DNA from: Enchytraeus crypticus
Lineage: Eukaryota > Annelida > Clitellata > Enchytraeida > Enchytraeidae
Assembly (NCBI GenBank): GCA_905160935.1
Contig: CAJHZI010000183.1
Coordinates: 720,001 to 784,000 of the forward strand
DNA length: 64,000 nt
Direction: 5' to 3'
The notes beneath the pieces are model-generated. The model was not told the origin of the DNA. It saw nothing but the letters and a program-made list of their open reading frames with translations, and did no database searches. The translations under genes were made by a program, and so were the position numbers. The stretch's first letter is position 1. Every line of letters starts with the position of its first letter. Below are positions 35,100 through 48,044 of this stretch, one piece after another.

Positions 35100-36298
35100 A
35101 TTTTTTATGTGGAAATAGACAGATTTATATGCCATGGGCCTGCCACAAGTCAGTACACTGAGAGATACATGTTGTTCACGTAATTCTAAATAATCCACTA
35201 TTATCTGACTAACTTGATCGTCTACGAAGCTTTTTAGGACGGGGTTTGACGCATTAGCGTAGCTTTCGCCTCGTAGTCTTGATGCATGATTTCCAATCTC
35301 AGATCAGTCAACAACAAATAGATTCAAGGTGATAGAAGGTTATTCTCAAATCTATACTAGCTGCCCACGGCGCTAGTAAAAGTAGCAATTGATTATCTTC
35401 TCCTCTATCAACGGAGAGGAGAAAATAATAAAAATTGCGAAAACAGCAACTAATCAAGAAAACTTTGTAAACACGTGCGAAATGCTATGAGCATATCTAA
35501 TAGCAAACTTTAATTCTTGATATGGCATAACCTTTAAATAAATTGAATATTACATAAGACTCAAGTATTTTATTAGAAAGATATTGGCCAAAAGTGTTCT
35601 ACAGTGTATTACGAATCTTAAAAGATTTGCTTCACTTAGCGCTTGAGATCTATTTGAATCCATTTCACGATCAGTTCCATAGTGTAGTTTATTAAGGACA
35701 TGTTCTTGAATGACTTTTTTTATGCTATTAACTAGGGGCAAATGTACCCTAGAAATGTCTAAGGTTTACACCTCTAGCAGCCATAACTACTTATTTAAAG
35801 AGTACGCCAGCGACATTCAAAGGACTAGTAATGCATGTAGCTAGAGTGTTCGACGTTGATTAAGCTGGTGAGTTGTTTTAATGATGCTCCTTTTTTAGAT
35901 GAAGCTGCAGCTCAATTGAGCTTTATACATGGATTCTACCTAAGAACATATTGCTCGACCAGTTACGTAGATTACTTATTTCAGTTCCAAAGACAGTGAA
36001 ATTTAGAGTTATATTGCTAGATATTGTAGTGGATGGCCGTTGTACAGCAGACGAATAATGTAATAATTGGTGACGGATGTTCTGAACTCACTCTGTACCT
36101 CGTCATATTAATACTACACTAAATTATAATCTATAACTACATGTATACTAGTCTATCTGCCTAGTACCGGTCTTGCGTATGAATTGGAAGTAGACCCTCT
36201 ACTGATTGATTTCTGATGATCGATCGATCGAATAATAAATTAATTGAATTTTTACAAATTGTTGCCAATTGATTTAAAAACTTTTAAACGTAAATTTT
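35100..36298. other. Intergenic or 3' region of the low-complexity gene
   Basis: Starts with a LINE-2-like tip (GTCAGTACACTGAGAGATAC, about 35152). Any further exons of the - strand gene would be sought here; none stands out. Confidence 0.4.
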
Positions 36299-38934
36299 TT
36301 ATTTAGTAATAAAATCCAAGCTTACATCATCAGATTTTCCTGTCTTCTTGTCCTTTCTTTCCGCCTTCTGGTTGCCTGAAGAGCTAGGCGCCTCTGAACG
36401 TACTTCGCTTTTTGCCGCTGCTGGACCCTTTCCTTGTATCTCTGCCGGTGTGTTTGTCTGTCGTTTCCCAGACTCCGCCTCGGCTGTGGGATATTTTTCC
36501 GCTGACGGTCCTGCATTTTTAGACGCTATATTCTCCATATTTCTACCCAGTGCATCGTCACACTGCGAAGCAGGTCGAGAAGTGTTGCTATTGTTTACCT
36601 TATCAGCGTTGCAAGATGTGAGATCATCGTCAAAAGTCATCAAGTTGTCTGGGTAACCAGTATCAATCGACAGTGAATTTTTTTTCTGAAGAGCATCTCC
36701 ATGGAAACTGCCTGACATCATGGTGTCGTCATCTTCTAGATCAGAAGTGGCGTCAACGTAAACAGAGATTGGTCTGACGCCACGGGCTGGGCTCAACAGT
36801 CCTTCTTCTTCGTTCAAAGCGGCGTCAATCTGAACAGATGGGATATTGAGATGTTGATTTGAGGCGGTGGAAGCGATGTTGTTTGAAGATACTGGTGATA
36901 AGATTCCTGAACCGCCTTCTGCGGAAGTATATTTAGGTGGAGTTAGTATCACATCCTTATTCGTTTGGCCTGCCACTTCCTGAGATGTGGAATAATTTTC
37001 TAATAGAGGAGCTTCCGGATTCGAACAAGCTGATGTAAAATCCAGACCAAGTAAGTCTGCAACTATGGCGTCTTGCCCAGTGGTCGATTTCTTGTTCGAA
37101 TCTTTGCTGCTGTTCCAATCAGTTATTTTATTAAAATCAACTAGAAGGTCTTTTATTTGATCTTCAATCTTAAGAGTTTGATCATCATTACGTTCCTCTT
37201 TTACAGAATCCTTTTTATCTAAGCTTGTTGAAAGCTCTGAATTATTTGCAGTTGAGTTTATCGATTCTGAAACTTTTTCAGTAGTCTGATGCAGCTCCGT
37301 TGAGAAGGGAGCTTCCACCGCAAGGGAGAACTCATCAATATTTCCAGACTCCGTTCGAATGTGTGTGGCTAAAGGCGGTGAAATATCGATTTGTGGAGTA
37401 GATTGCTCTGAAGTAGATTTACAAGTTGCAGCAATCTGTATGACATCAGTTTCGTCAATGGATGATTTTCTTAACGTAGGCTCGACAATTCCAACCTGTC
37501 GACCTTTAGAATCAGAAGTGACTCCCCACTGATGGTGAGAATCGTTAAGTGATTGGTCTAGCTGTTGGTGATCCGGTAAATTTCTTGGCAAGTTTTGTTG
37601 ATTTTGTATGTTATTTTCTTCAGTTTGTTCAGGTAACTTCTGTAGATGTTGATTAGGCACAGACTCTCGTGTGGTATCAACTTGCGAATCGTTTCGCAGT
37701 TTTCGACCTTCATTGTGATCTTCTTTTAAGCTCTCTTTCTCTTCGATGTTCATACGGTTTTCCTGATTTTCTTGAGCCTCCTCGTCTGTGTATTCTTCAT
37801 CGTTAAAGTCCATATTGTCCACTTTGATTCCCTTCGCTTCTTCTATCTCAGCAATCCACTGCGGCTTGCTGCCTCTTTCCAGTCTTGACGTAGATGTCTT
37901 AGGAGCATTATACTCTACTTCCGTTGTCATCCAGTGCTTTAGGAGATTCTTCGTTCTTCCCGCTTCAAATACTGGCTCATCTTTCGCCTGGATTTCAGAT
38001 CTCACGACATCAGAGCTGACCTCATCCGGTTGATTCTCGGCAAGAACTATGACATCTACCAGATCCTCTGATCTTCCGTCGTATGAAGCTCGCTCAATCC
38101 TTTCTTTGTGCCTCAGACTTGTTACTGGCTGACTTGTCTGTCTCACCAACCTCTGAGAAATATCCTTCACCTTGATCTTTGGTTGGTTGTCAATAGTTTC
38201 GTTTTCTTCATTTCGAATTTTCTCTCTATTCAGAACGGTTGATTGACTATTCTTTTGAATTAGTTTTTCAGAAATATCCTTAACCTTGACTTTTGGCTGT
38301 TTTTCGCCCGAATCATTCGAATCGTCGCTTCTAATGCGCTCGCGTTTTGATTCAACTGATTTCTGGCTAATCAGCTTTTCCGATATGTCCTTCACTTTGA
38401 CTTTTGATTCGAAACACTCTTCGCTGTCTTCATCTGTGAGTCTTATAGGTGATTTCTTGACTGGAGCTGCTGATCCACGTTGCTGGAAGGTGCTTGCGAT
38501 GTTTCTAGCTTTCCCTGGCTCCAATTCTATAGGCTTACTCCACTCTCCAGGGTCTTCAGCTCTTACCACCCCCTCCAATCTCTGTGGAGTGCTCTCCAAC
38601 ACTCCTCTTGTCTCCAGCGTTGATCCGTCTTCCGTTGCTAACGAATCCTGGAAAACGTTAACATTTTTAAATATTAGCGAAAGATAATCGTCATCGATCT
38701 GTAAATCCTAACTTTTAGCCTTCTTAGACAAGATTACTATTGATTGAGAGATAGGGAAATAGAGAGAGAGAATGAGAGAGAGATACATAGAGAGAGAGAG
38801 AGAGCTAGACAGGGAGAGAGAGAGAGAGAGAGAGAGGAGAGAAAGATGGAGAGAGATATATATGTATAGAGAGAGATATTGAGAGAGAGGCGCATAGATA
38901 GAGAGCTAGAGAGAGAGAGGTGCACAGAGAGAGA

Positions 38935-38970
<36 letters not shown>

Positions 38971-40613
38971 AAAAGAGATAGAGAGAAAGAGGGTAAAATT
39001 AAGTAAATAATAAATGATTTTTGCAGCAGGTTCCTACAAATTCAATGAAATTGTCTACAAATAATTAGAAAATAAATTTTTAACATTTAAGCAGAGTAGG
39101 CTCCGTAGTCGGTCGAAAGTTGAGGGCGAAAGTAAAATAATATTAGAGGCCTATTAACAAAGAATAAGATTTGAAGTTCGTTTCGGTACACTAGGATGAT
39201 GTGAGGGGCTTCATCTTCAGTTGACAATAAAACTGAAGGGCGCACAGCTTTTGGGTAATTTTCTTTAGACATCTTCTTGAACCCGATGAGATAAATTCGC
39301 CAGATTACAGGCATGGCATTTAAATTCAGCCAGTAGGTTTGATAACGTTAAGAAATGATTGAACCGTAGGCCGAACGTGATAAGAAAGGGTTAACAAAGC
39401 AGCAACCAGTGGGAAAGCATTGACAAATCACCGCTTCATTCACAAAACAATTTAGCTAAAACGACCTCACGTGGATAGGCTACTGATTGTGTTAATTTAC
39501 TTGGTACATTCTGCACTAATACTAATATTTTTGCTGACTGTCCTAATTTTTCGACTTTGTACTAATCGTACTCATTTTACTAACTGTACTGTACTAATAA
39601 AGTAATAATTGTACTATCTATGCTAGTTGTACTAACTGTACAATTAATTGTGTTAATACTATAATTGTACTAATTCTACTAGCTATGCTTACTATACAAT
39701 TTATACTAATTGTACTAACTACAGTTAACGGTAGGCCTAGTAATTGTAGTAACTTTACTAATTTCATTAATTGTAGATAGGCCTATGCGTATTGATTTCA
39801 TATTATACGTGTACATGCTAGCTAGTCAAATATATACCATCTAGGAACAGTAAAATATTGAAATTTGCTTACATCAGCAATAAATCTCTTCTTCTTCACT
39901 ACTTTCACTTCGTCATTTTGATTTGACCAAAATCCAGCCAATCCTTTAGTTTTTCCAGCACTCGGGGTTCCGCTGGAATTCTGAGATTCTTCAGGAGACT
40001 TTTCGGTTGATGGATTCCCGGAACCCTTACCTCCAGACTTTGAGCCAGAGTCGCTACCCACTTTGTCGATCTTAAGCTTACCTCGACCTGCAGGGGCATT
40101 TGGACCAGAAATTGCTTTGTTCTCCGCTGATGATGTTGAATCTAAATTCTTCAGGTTATTGGATACCCCTACCTGCTTTGAGCCAAATTTTGTTCCCATA
40201 TTGACAGCTCCAGCAGCGTCAGAGTCAGGCTTCTTGCCAAACTTTCCGGCGACGCTCGTCACATTGCTGACTTTTGAGGCTGAAGGTGTACTAGAGGTAT
40301 CCGCTGCCGACAACGATGAAGATATAGTTCCTGTTCCGGTCTTGCTGTTCTTGATCCAGCTTGCGGCATCGTTGTTGAGTGCAGCCGTCGTCCCTGACGT
40401 CTTATTTGTGGCAACGGTTTTGCCAGTGGTATGTTCTGCGAACTTTGAAATCTTTTCACTTCCTCCTGCATCTGATTTTGACCCAACCGAAGTTCCGATC
40501 TTTCCAGGTAATTCCTTCGCGCCAGCCGAGTACCTGCCGGCTAACTGAGGAATCCCTGAGCCATCTCTAGGCGTGGCTTTGTCCGGCGATCTTAGGCTTC
40601 CTCCGCCGGACAT
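36299..40613 (-). CDS. Large acidic low-complexity protein with three VKVKDIS repeats (two exons)
   Basis: Seen: exon 1 (40613-39873) begins ATG and encodes 247 Ser/Gly/Thr/Lys-rich residues (MSGGGSLRSPDKATPRDGSG, GLAGFWSNQNDE, KKKRFIAD). It ends at a GTAAGC donor, phase 0. Exon 2 starts at 38647 after TTTCCAG and runs 774 codons to a second GATGAT-GTAAGC site at 36325-36320. If that donor is not used, the frame stops nine residues later at 36299, on an AATAAA-like TAAATAAAAA. Residues about 330-440 hold three copies, 36-38 residues apart, of VKVKDISEKLI or IKVKDISQRLV followed by a basic RERIR-like tail. A GKARNIASTFQQRG motif precedes them. The rest is Glu/Asp/Ser/Asn-rich. No transmembrane segment or enzyme motif is seen, and I do not recognise the family. 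A cytoskeletal or scaffold role would fit, but is a guess. Further 3' exons below 36299 cannot be excluded. Confidence 0.8.
36326..38647 (-). CDS. Low-complexity protein exon 2
   Basis: Acceptor TTTCCAG (38654-38648), opening DSLATEDGSTLETRG in phase 0. It contains the VKVKDIS repeats, RPISVYVDATSDLEDDD and a Lys/Glu-rich end (KAERKDKKTGKSDD). The 774-codon open frame is far beyond chance for this AT-rich DNA. It ends at a GTAAGC donor, or reads through to TAA at 36299. Confidence 0.88.
38648..39872 (-). other. Intron of the low-complexity protein gene
   Basis: Contains a GA/CT-rich tract (38750-38990) and TACTAATTGTACT-like imperfect repeats at 39510-39780. No coding sequence seen. Confidence 0.7.
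38750..38992 (-). repeat. GA-rich tract in the low-complexity gene intron
   Basis: GAGAGA interspersed with ATAGAGAG and GGTGCACAGAGAG. Confidence 0.92.
39873..40613 (-). CDS. Low-complexity protein exon 1
   Basis: ATG at 40613-40611, 247 codons, donor GTAAGC at 39872-39867. Rich in Ser, Gly, Lys and Thr. Reading on past the donor gives a stop within 17 codons, so splicing is assumed. Confidence 0.8.
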
Positions 40614-41449
40614 AGTCCAACAATGTTATTTACACAGAAAACTATACGGTCTATAGCAGAGTTACTGTTTCATGGTTATCAGTATCCCCTCACTGAGTCT
40701 ACTTAATGATTCATAGCGAGTTGAATTTAAATATTTATATATTAATTTTTGTTCTGATAATTATCAATTCAATTAATTATTCGAGCTAAATATAGAGCAG
40801 TAATAATATTCATTGAATCGAGTAATTTAATAATCTCTAGCCTACTTGCAATAAGCTGTAACCAATGTGATTTAAATATTGTAGCATTGAAATTTAAATT
40901 TCAAATTTGAGCGACGCACAAGTCTTAATTGCATACAGTGCATGACGTAGACTACTAAATCCATTGCTAAATCCATTTAGTCAACTCTTGCGAAATATTT
41001 GATTTTTGTACATAATTTTGTATTGTCACTGTAATATTATTGAATTTACTCTCGGTAATACGCGGAACTATATGTAATGCAAGGAATAATTATATAGCTC
41101 TCAATTTCTCAGCAAGCTCATGTCAGGGACGTCCCAGACACAACAGATTGAGGTAAGATTTATCGTTTAGATAAATCTATTGCCACAAATTTATCCTTGG
41201 CATACAAATAGCAGTCTGATTAAAATTAACAATGTCTATTAAAGAATTTTTATAATAAAGGAGTCGCTAGTTTAATTTAAATTTAAAAACTGATTACAAT
41301 TGTAATCATTTTTTTATTAAAATCAATTGTAATCATACCTCGCTTAATGCTTGATAGATTGTTTAAATTTATCAAGCTTGTGTAGCTAAAGGGATTCTTC
41401 TTACTTTAAAATTCATAAAAAATATTGTCTCATCTTTAAATGAAACCCA
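40614..41449. other. Region upstream of the low-complexity protein gene
   Basis: AT-rich; presumed promoter side of the - strand gene. No TATA or other element can be supported. Confidence 0.35.
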
Positions 41450-41525
41450 CAAGTCTATCCTGGGCTCGCCCGTAACTGATATCGCTTTCGAACCAGGAAA
41501 CTGACGTTAACACTAACATTACCAG
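41450..41525 (+). repeat. SINE-A 3' half
   Basis: TCCTGGGCTCGCCCGTAACT to GGAAACTGACGTTAACAC. Confidence 0.8.
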
Positions 41526-41784
41526 CTTTAGTTTTTTAACATTCGCTACGCATTTAGATTTAATACTGATCACCGAGCAACAAGTAGCACAAGCTTATTC
41601 CCTACAGAATCCTACGAGCTGATAACAGGAAGAGCTTGTTATGATCATACCAGTTCTTTCCGCTCGGACTGCTGGTCTACCGGATCAGTGTTTTGCAGGC
41701 CTAGGCAGCGGTTGAGGGAGTAGGCCTTTTGGTCTGCTGCAGCGTAGGCTTCGACCAGTGGCGCCACCATTATTTCAAATTGAG

Positions 41785-42018
41785 TGTAACACGCATTATA
41801 GTGAAATGATCAGCTATGTTGATGCGTATCACTTTTTACACCACATGTTTCAACCGTTAGGCAATTTAGACCGTTTTCCGTGTAACCAGTCCAGTGAATG
41901 TCCGAGATTTTACTCTGAGATCAGCTCGGACGGGATTCGAACCCACGAGGATTCAAATCACCTCACGATTTGTCATTTAAAACTTCATGACGTTACCCCT
42001 ACGCTATTTAGACATTAT
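41785..42018 (-). repeat. SINE-B copy
   Basis: Reverse orientation: AACACGCATTATAGTGAAAT to GGGATTCGAACCC and GTTACCCCTACGCTATTTAG. Confidence 0.9.
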
Positions 42019-43149
42019 ATAATAGGCTTCGAAAGTATCAAAGAAGAAAGTTTTATTCCTTGCCCCCCCTCCCACCCTCACGTTAGTCTGACGTTACCTC
42101 TACCTGGTTAGACCAGCAGACCAGAATGAGTGTCGGATCTGAGATGATATTAAATACTTTACGATGTGGATGTTTTGCTAAAGCTGCTGTAGCAGAACGT
42201 TTAGCTTTTTTGTTATTTAACTCTAAGCTATGCAGCACGTGCTCCACACTGTATTCCCAGTTCTCTTTCAAATATAGTCCTACAGTCTAAACCTCGTATT
42301 TCTAAGCTGTCCACTACAGTATTTCTAATTTTCGAATGGATTAGCATGTCCATATAAGAAGTGGCTATTTGGAGAGTGTAAGCAGAATCTGAGTATGAAT
42401 ATGTACCATGGACCTGTGGCGTTGAGGGTTACACTGTATGTAATTGATGGTAAAGGTATAGCTTTCGGGAATGGATCAGCCGATTTGTCTACACAACACT
42501 CTTATAGAGCTTGAAAGTAGACAGTAAGATTATGTACCTTGAATATGCCATTTAGCTGAGCACTAGAGAGTGAGAGAGAAAGAGAGAGACAGAGACAGAT
42601 AGAAAGAGAGAGAGAGAGAGAGAGAAAGAAGGAGAGGTAGCCTACTGGTATAATGCAATATTTTCTTATAAACGTTTTGACACAATGGTGAATTTCGAGA
42701 TTCAATCCTTTTGACAGTTAATATTGTAATTAATATTTGGCGTAAAAATTAATTACTGAGGAAATCTCTGCTTAAAAAAGTTTCAATTAGTTTATTTTTA
42801 ATGTCAATTTTTGTTTCTCAATGTAGAGCAAACTCTGTTCACTGACTAGGTTATTGGGATAGGAGTGACTTACCGATGATTAACTTACACACTCGACTGA
42901 ATTAATTTATTAGATTTGGTATTATTTACGATATTTACTTCACGAATTGCTGTGGTTTAAACTATCAACATCAAATGTACTATTTGTCCTGAAAAGAATT
43001 TCTAGCATCCGAGGCTTGCGGCTTACGTAATAACTCAACGTCTGTTTCTAATAATTTAATAATTCAAAACCAACCATCGCTCTAAATAACCTTGTCAGGT
43101 TTGTTGAGTAGTACCTTCAACTTGGCTGAATTATAGCAACGGTATTGAA
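42019..43149. other. Intergenic
   Basis: Holds the GA tract and an unrecognised - strand open frame (42083-42271). No gene supported. Confidence 0.4.
42555..42640 (+). repeat. GA-rich tract after a LINE-2-like tip
   Basis: GCTGAGCACTAGAGAGTGAG leads into (GA)n, the same junction as other LINE-2 ends. Confidence 0.8.
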
Positions 43150-43450
43150 GTAGCACTAGAAAATAACACTAGAGAATAACACTAGGAAATAACACTAGAA
43201 AACAACACTATGGAACAACACTAGGAAATGACATTAGAAAATAACACTAGAGAATATCACTAGGAAATAATAACACTAGGCGATAACGCTAGTAAAGGTA
43301 CTAGGAATTAAATAACACTAGGAAATAATACTAGAGAATAGCGCTAGAAAAAACACTAGAAAATAGCACTAGAGAATAGCACTAGAGAATAATACTAGGA
43401 AATAACACTAGAAAACAACACCAGAAAGCAATAGTACTAGGCGATAGCCC
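43150..43450 (+). repeat. About 15-bp minisatellite (AATAACACTAGAGAA)n
   Basis: Roughly 18 imperfect copies with AACACTAGGAAAT and GCGATAGCCCTAG variants. Confidence 0.9.
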
Positions 43451-44377
43451 TAGTAAAGACACTTTTGGAATTAGCATCAGCATATACGAGTATAAATTAA
43501 CACTAGGAAATTGTGCAGTTTACTTAAAGCTCTGACAGTTTTGTCCGACATTAAGCAATTTGTCAGCCTTCTTATCAGTAAGAGTTGTGTTCTTAATCAA
43601 TCAGTAAGTCAATGAACTATAAATCAGTCAGTCAGTCAATCAATAAATCAATAAAGTCATTAATTAATCAATAAATATATTAGTCAAATTTAAATGATGT
43701 AAGTCAATAAATATGAATTTTATAGTGCATTCCTGTTTAATATCTCTGAAGTCTAGCGTTAGGCTGTAACTAAAAACAAGAAGCAAAACAAGTAAATTCT
43801 GTGAATGTTTGGCAATGTGGAAATAAGGATTTCGAAAAATTAAGAAAATATATTTCTAATCGGATTTCACTAAAGAAATCAAATTACTAGTTAGAAGTTA
43901 TATATTTATGACTGCAGACTGCGGTGCCTATAGGGGATCCAATGCATTGAATTTATTTATTTATTTCGTACTTTTTCATTTTATTTGATGACTTATGATT
44001 ATTTCGCAATTGTTTGCAAGTTTTATTAATTAAGCAGTTTTGTTTCCAATGCTATTATATATTATTACTATTATTATTTTTACGGTAGTATTAATTGATT
44101 GCATGGTTCACAATACACTTAATCTGAAGATTTTGATTTACTGTCGAAGACTCTTATAGAGCCCTAAGGCCAGTGAGTCAAACATACACGTACAACTGAG
44201 TAGAACTTACAACTACGGCCTAGACACGGACACGCTTGAGGAGTTCTTGCACTAAATAGTTATTAAGGCGTTAGTCTATTTCCACGTAGTACAAAAATAC
44301 AAAAGAAATTGGGAATGGTAGGCCCATATCTGTGGAATTATGAATTACAGTGACAGGGTCTTTAATTTAATCCTTTC
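43451..44377. other. Intergenic
   Basis: AT-rich with AATCAGTCAGTCAATC-type repeats at about 43595-43660. Nothing coding. Confidence 0.45.
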
Positions 44378-44500
44378 CTTTAGTTCTACTCCTCAAGGCT
44401 GAGTTTTGCGATAAAGGATTTATGGTCCTCTGTATTTTTTGCTCATCAACTTGACTCTGATACTATAGCGCTCAGTGTTGTCTTGGACAACAATAGTACT
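44378..44500 (+). mobile_element. CR1/L2-like 3' UTR fragment
   Basis: CTCATCAACTTGACTCTGAT, GCGCTCAGTGTTGTCTTGGA, CAACAATAGTACTTTACC. Confidence 0.7.
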
Positions 44501-44699
44501 TTACCTAATTGTATGTTTATTGTAGCTGTTGGTTTCTTAAGTTAACAATAAGGTTTTTCTTCGATGACGTATTTCCAAACGTGCCAACTAAAATAAGGAA
44601 TACCTATAGGTTGCTGATCATTAGGCAGTGAATTGAGAATAACCCCCTGAAACTAGAAACTAACCATTAACTTATTTTTTTATGAAACTTCATCGGTAG

Positions 44700-45000
44700 C
44701 TTGATAGAGCTAAGATAGAGCAATGATAGAGCACAGATAGAGCAATGATAGAGCACTGATAGAGAAATGATAGAAAAATGATATGGTAATGACAGCAATG
44801 ATAGAGAAATGATAGGGTAATGACAGAGCAATGATAGAGAAATGATAGGGTAATGACAGAGCAATGATAGAGAAATGATAGGGTAATGACAGAGCAATGA
44901 GAGAGTAATAATAAAGCAACAATAGAGCAAAGATAGAGCAATAATAGAGTAATTATAACGTAATCATCGAGCATTGATAGAGCTATGATAACGCAATGAT
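44700..45000 (+). repeat. Tandem array of AGAGCAATGAT units, partly higher-order
   Basis: Basic 11-bp unit ATAGAGCAATG; in the middle, blocks of about 33 bp containing GAAATGATAGGGTAATGAC repeat three times. Confidence 0.92.
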
Positions 45001-45589
45001 GTGTAATTTCAAGTGCAATTTACCTTGTAAAAGGAATACAAATTAGATGGACAAGAAGAACATGTGTTAAAGCAATTAAATGCCACAGGGGCTCAATCCA
45101 CTGCTCATGGTTCCTTCAGGAAGTATGAACTCCACTCCCAAACCTGAATTAGCATTTGTTTAAGTTTTAACCCTACAAATCTGCTTAAGTAGGCCTATGC
45201 TTGCTTGTACCTGTGGATGGACTTTTAAGTTAGTTCCATGTCACAGTGAGAGTTGTATGATTGCCATTGGCTGAAGACTTCACGGTGTTTTACATATACA
45301 CCCATGAGCTTTGCATGTTCTCTGCGCGACTCTGAAATGCACCGTGACTATACCTGAAAGGCGAATGACTATTTTAAAAAGTGGGGCAAAATATATTTAT
45401 TTTTTCAAAACTTTTATTACGCTTTTGCTTCTGCAAATTATATTAAGAAATGTCACGTTTAGCGTTAGTTTAACCTCTGTAAATGATATCAGTAACAGAA
45501 AAGCAATTTAAAAATTTTCACTTTCTTAATCCGTAGTCGGAAACCTAACCCTTCATACCACTAGCTTGAATAAATATGCAATTTATCTT

Positions 45590-45955
45590 CCTGGCAGTAG
45601 CTGACAGTAACTGACAGTACCGGATAGTATCTGACAGTACTTGACAGTACCTGACAGTATCTGACAGTACCTGAAAGTACCTGACAGTGCCTGACAGTAC
45701 CTTAAAGTACCTGGCCGTGCATGCCAGTACCTGAAGTATCTGACAGTATCTAAAAGTACATGTCAATACCAGGCAGTATCTGGTAGTATCTGACAGTACC
45801 TTAAAGTATCTGGTAGTATCTGACAGTATCTTAAAGTACCTGATAATAGCAGGTAGTATCTAAAAATATCTGGTAGTATTTGACAGTACCTGAAAGTACT
45901 TGAGAGTAACTGACAGTACGTGACACTATCTGATAGGATCTGGCAGTATCTCATT
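45590..45955 (+). repeat. 10-bp minisatellite (CTGACAGTAC)n
   Basis: About 33 copies with CTGACAGTAT, CTTAAAGTAC and CTGGTAGTAT variants. Confidence 0.95.
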
Positions 45956-46046
45956 GATTGAATGATTTCTAAACATTGAATTAAATACTGAGTTGGCTAA
46001 AAGTATTATTTGTAATTGTTAGTATTAATTCAGAAATGCAAATAAG

Positions 46047-46048
<2 letters not shown>

Positions 46049-46132
<84 letters not shown>
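46049..46132. repeat. (AT)n microsatellite
   Basis: AT with a central ATAATATATTATAT interruption. Confidence 0.95.
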
Positions 46133-46134
<2 letters not shown>

Positions 46135-46752
46135 AGCTTTTAATAAACCAGCCAAAATTTACTTCATCTCATATCTAAACACTAGAAACTATCCAAAATG
46201 TTTCCTAGTGATTAACACTATCGTTACTGAATAATGCAGGAATGAAAGAGTTTATGGGGAGGGTTATACCCATCCTCCTCTTGAACCTTGGGGCCTACAA
46301 CTAATAATGTTTAAAGCACCGCAAGGCCCGCAGGCGGCGACACAGCGCTATTATAAGAACTTGTATAGAAAATGAATACCCGATCTACGTGGAACGATCT
46401 GATGTGCCGTACGTGTAGTATTCTTTACTTATTTACCTTTTGTTTTAATAGCGATTGCCTCTAGTTGTTACGCTGTTATGAACGAAGCAACTCTTTTTAT
46501 AATGCAAATGTAGCATAGTTTTTGGATTTGTATGATTGCTAGGCGATGATGGTACATCTGGCAAATTAAGCAGGCATTATTCTTTACGGTTTATTACTTT
46601 TACGACACTAGATTTATTATATTACATTATTATTATTATTATTGCATTTTAATTTTATTACATTTCGGTTTAATTTCAGCTAATGAATACGCAGTATTGA
46701 AGTTGCTTCATGTAATTCTTAACCGGCAGTCATTTCTTGCATACATTTATGT

Positions 46753-46754
<2 letters not shown>

Positions 46755-46837
<83 letters not shown>

Positions 46838-46860
46838 CATATACTGTATATAAATATATA

Positions 46861-46925
<65 letters not shown>
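46755..46925. repeat. (AC)n then (AT)n compound microsatellite
   Basis: CACACA, then TATATA with ACATATACATAT and TACTGTATATA interruptions. Confidence 0.95.
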
Positions 46926-46926
<1 letters not shown>

Positions 46927-46944
46927 TATATAGGCCTACATATA

Positions 46945-47015
46945 TGACTTTCTGACATTGCTTTATGGTGAGGAACCGGACGTTAAAATCTTATTGATTG
47001 ATTGATATTTATTTA
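46945..47015 (+). repeat. SINE-type tail with GATT end
   Basis: CTGACATTGCTTTATGGTGA, GGAACCGGACGTTAAA, then TTGATTGATTGA. Confidence 0.75.
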
Positions 47016-47267
47016 GTCATAATAAATTAGGTACGAAATGGTTGCTCGTTTTACTCAAGAATATAACAGTACAATCGTTAATTTTATTTATAAAATGTGA
47101 TAATTAATTCGAGTGAAACTGCCATCTCTTTCGGCCATAGGTCTAAATTTTGACCCGCTTGCCTTGGATCTTGGACTTGCACTGTTTTGATCTCGCTTTC
47201 TTTTGTGGTCTCTGTGCACTCAGTCGTCATCGTGTGGTGCTTTGGCGCCTGTTTGTGTAGTGTCTGC

Positions 47268-47340
47268 AAGAGTCGTCCCTGACATTGCCCTATGGCGAGG
47301 AACCGGACGTTAAATTCTTATTGATTGATTGATTGATACG
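47268..47340 (+). repeat. SINE-type tail with GATT end
   Basis: GTCCCTGACATTGCCCTATG, GGAACCGGACGTTAAA, TTATTGATTGATTGATTGA. Nearly identical to the 46945 copy. Confidence 0.78.
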
Positions 47341-47981
47341 TGATAATAAATATTCCTTATTTCTATTTATACAGATTAATTGATCATTCCTTATTTTCCA
47401 GTTTTTCATTACCATGTTCTAAATAGTTTTAGTTTATAGTTGTTAAAGAAGCAGTGTTTCGCATCTGTATAGTTGACTGACCCACACGTGGCTTTCTGCA
47501 ACTTGTATCGAGATATAAATTATTTCCTTTAATGAATAATAACAATTATAATAAGAATAATAATAATTATTATTATTATTATAGACTATATAATTATTAG
47601 TCCATATAATTATTATTATAGACTATTATTATAATAACCTCCCACAATTTCTATTGTGAAATCATGGCCGGTGTCCGTCTTCGAGACCGCTTTATAGGTT
47701 CCTGGACGGTTAGTATTAATCCATTCCATTTATAAAAGACTTCTTTCCGTTACTGTTCACCATCTGTAGTTTTTGTATTGTAGACGTCGTGATTATTTTA
47801 GTGCTAGTATAATGCTAGACATTGGAATAAATCATCAAAGATGACTCATAAAAACTTAATTTCTGAATTTATTTTCTTCTAAACAGCCTAAACTAGCAGC
47901 TTGAGTCACCTAATCGTCTACATCTCCTGGAGCTTCATTGGATATCTCTACTCTTAGTCCTTTGACTAAATCTCTAGAAAT
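47341..47981. other. Upstream of ROCO exon 1
   Basis: Contains (ATT)n near 47560-47635, a GC-richer patch at 47655-47710 that could be 5' UTR, and a segment (47876-47935) with a related copy at 50755-50815. Confidence 0.4.
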
Positions 47982-48044
47982 ATGCCGGATACTAAACCGA
48001 GCTCAGACGCCGACAAGGTGAAGGCCAGGGAGAAAGTAAAACAG
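47982..48044 (+). CDS. ROCO exon 1 (start)
   Basis: MPDTKPSSDADKVKAREKVK plus Gln, then donor GTGCGT, phase 0. In-frame TAA at 47967-47969. The start context is GAAATATGC. Joins in phase with exon 2 but has no homology of its own. Confidence 0.65.

Noticed and set aside
40063..40548. 161-codon + strand frame
   Set aside because: Antisense to exon 1 of the low-complexity protein, which has a start, donor and phase match.
47665..47735. ATG with good context reading MAGVRLRDRFIGSW before the ROCO gene
   Set aside because: Its possible donor (GTTAGT, phase 0) does not join any acceptor before 47982 without a stop; at most a 5' UTR or upstream ORF.
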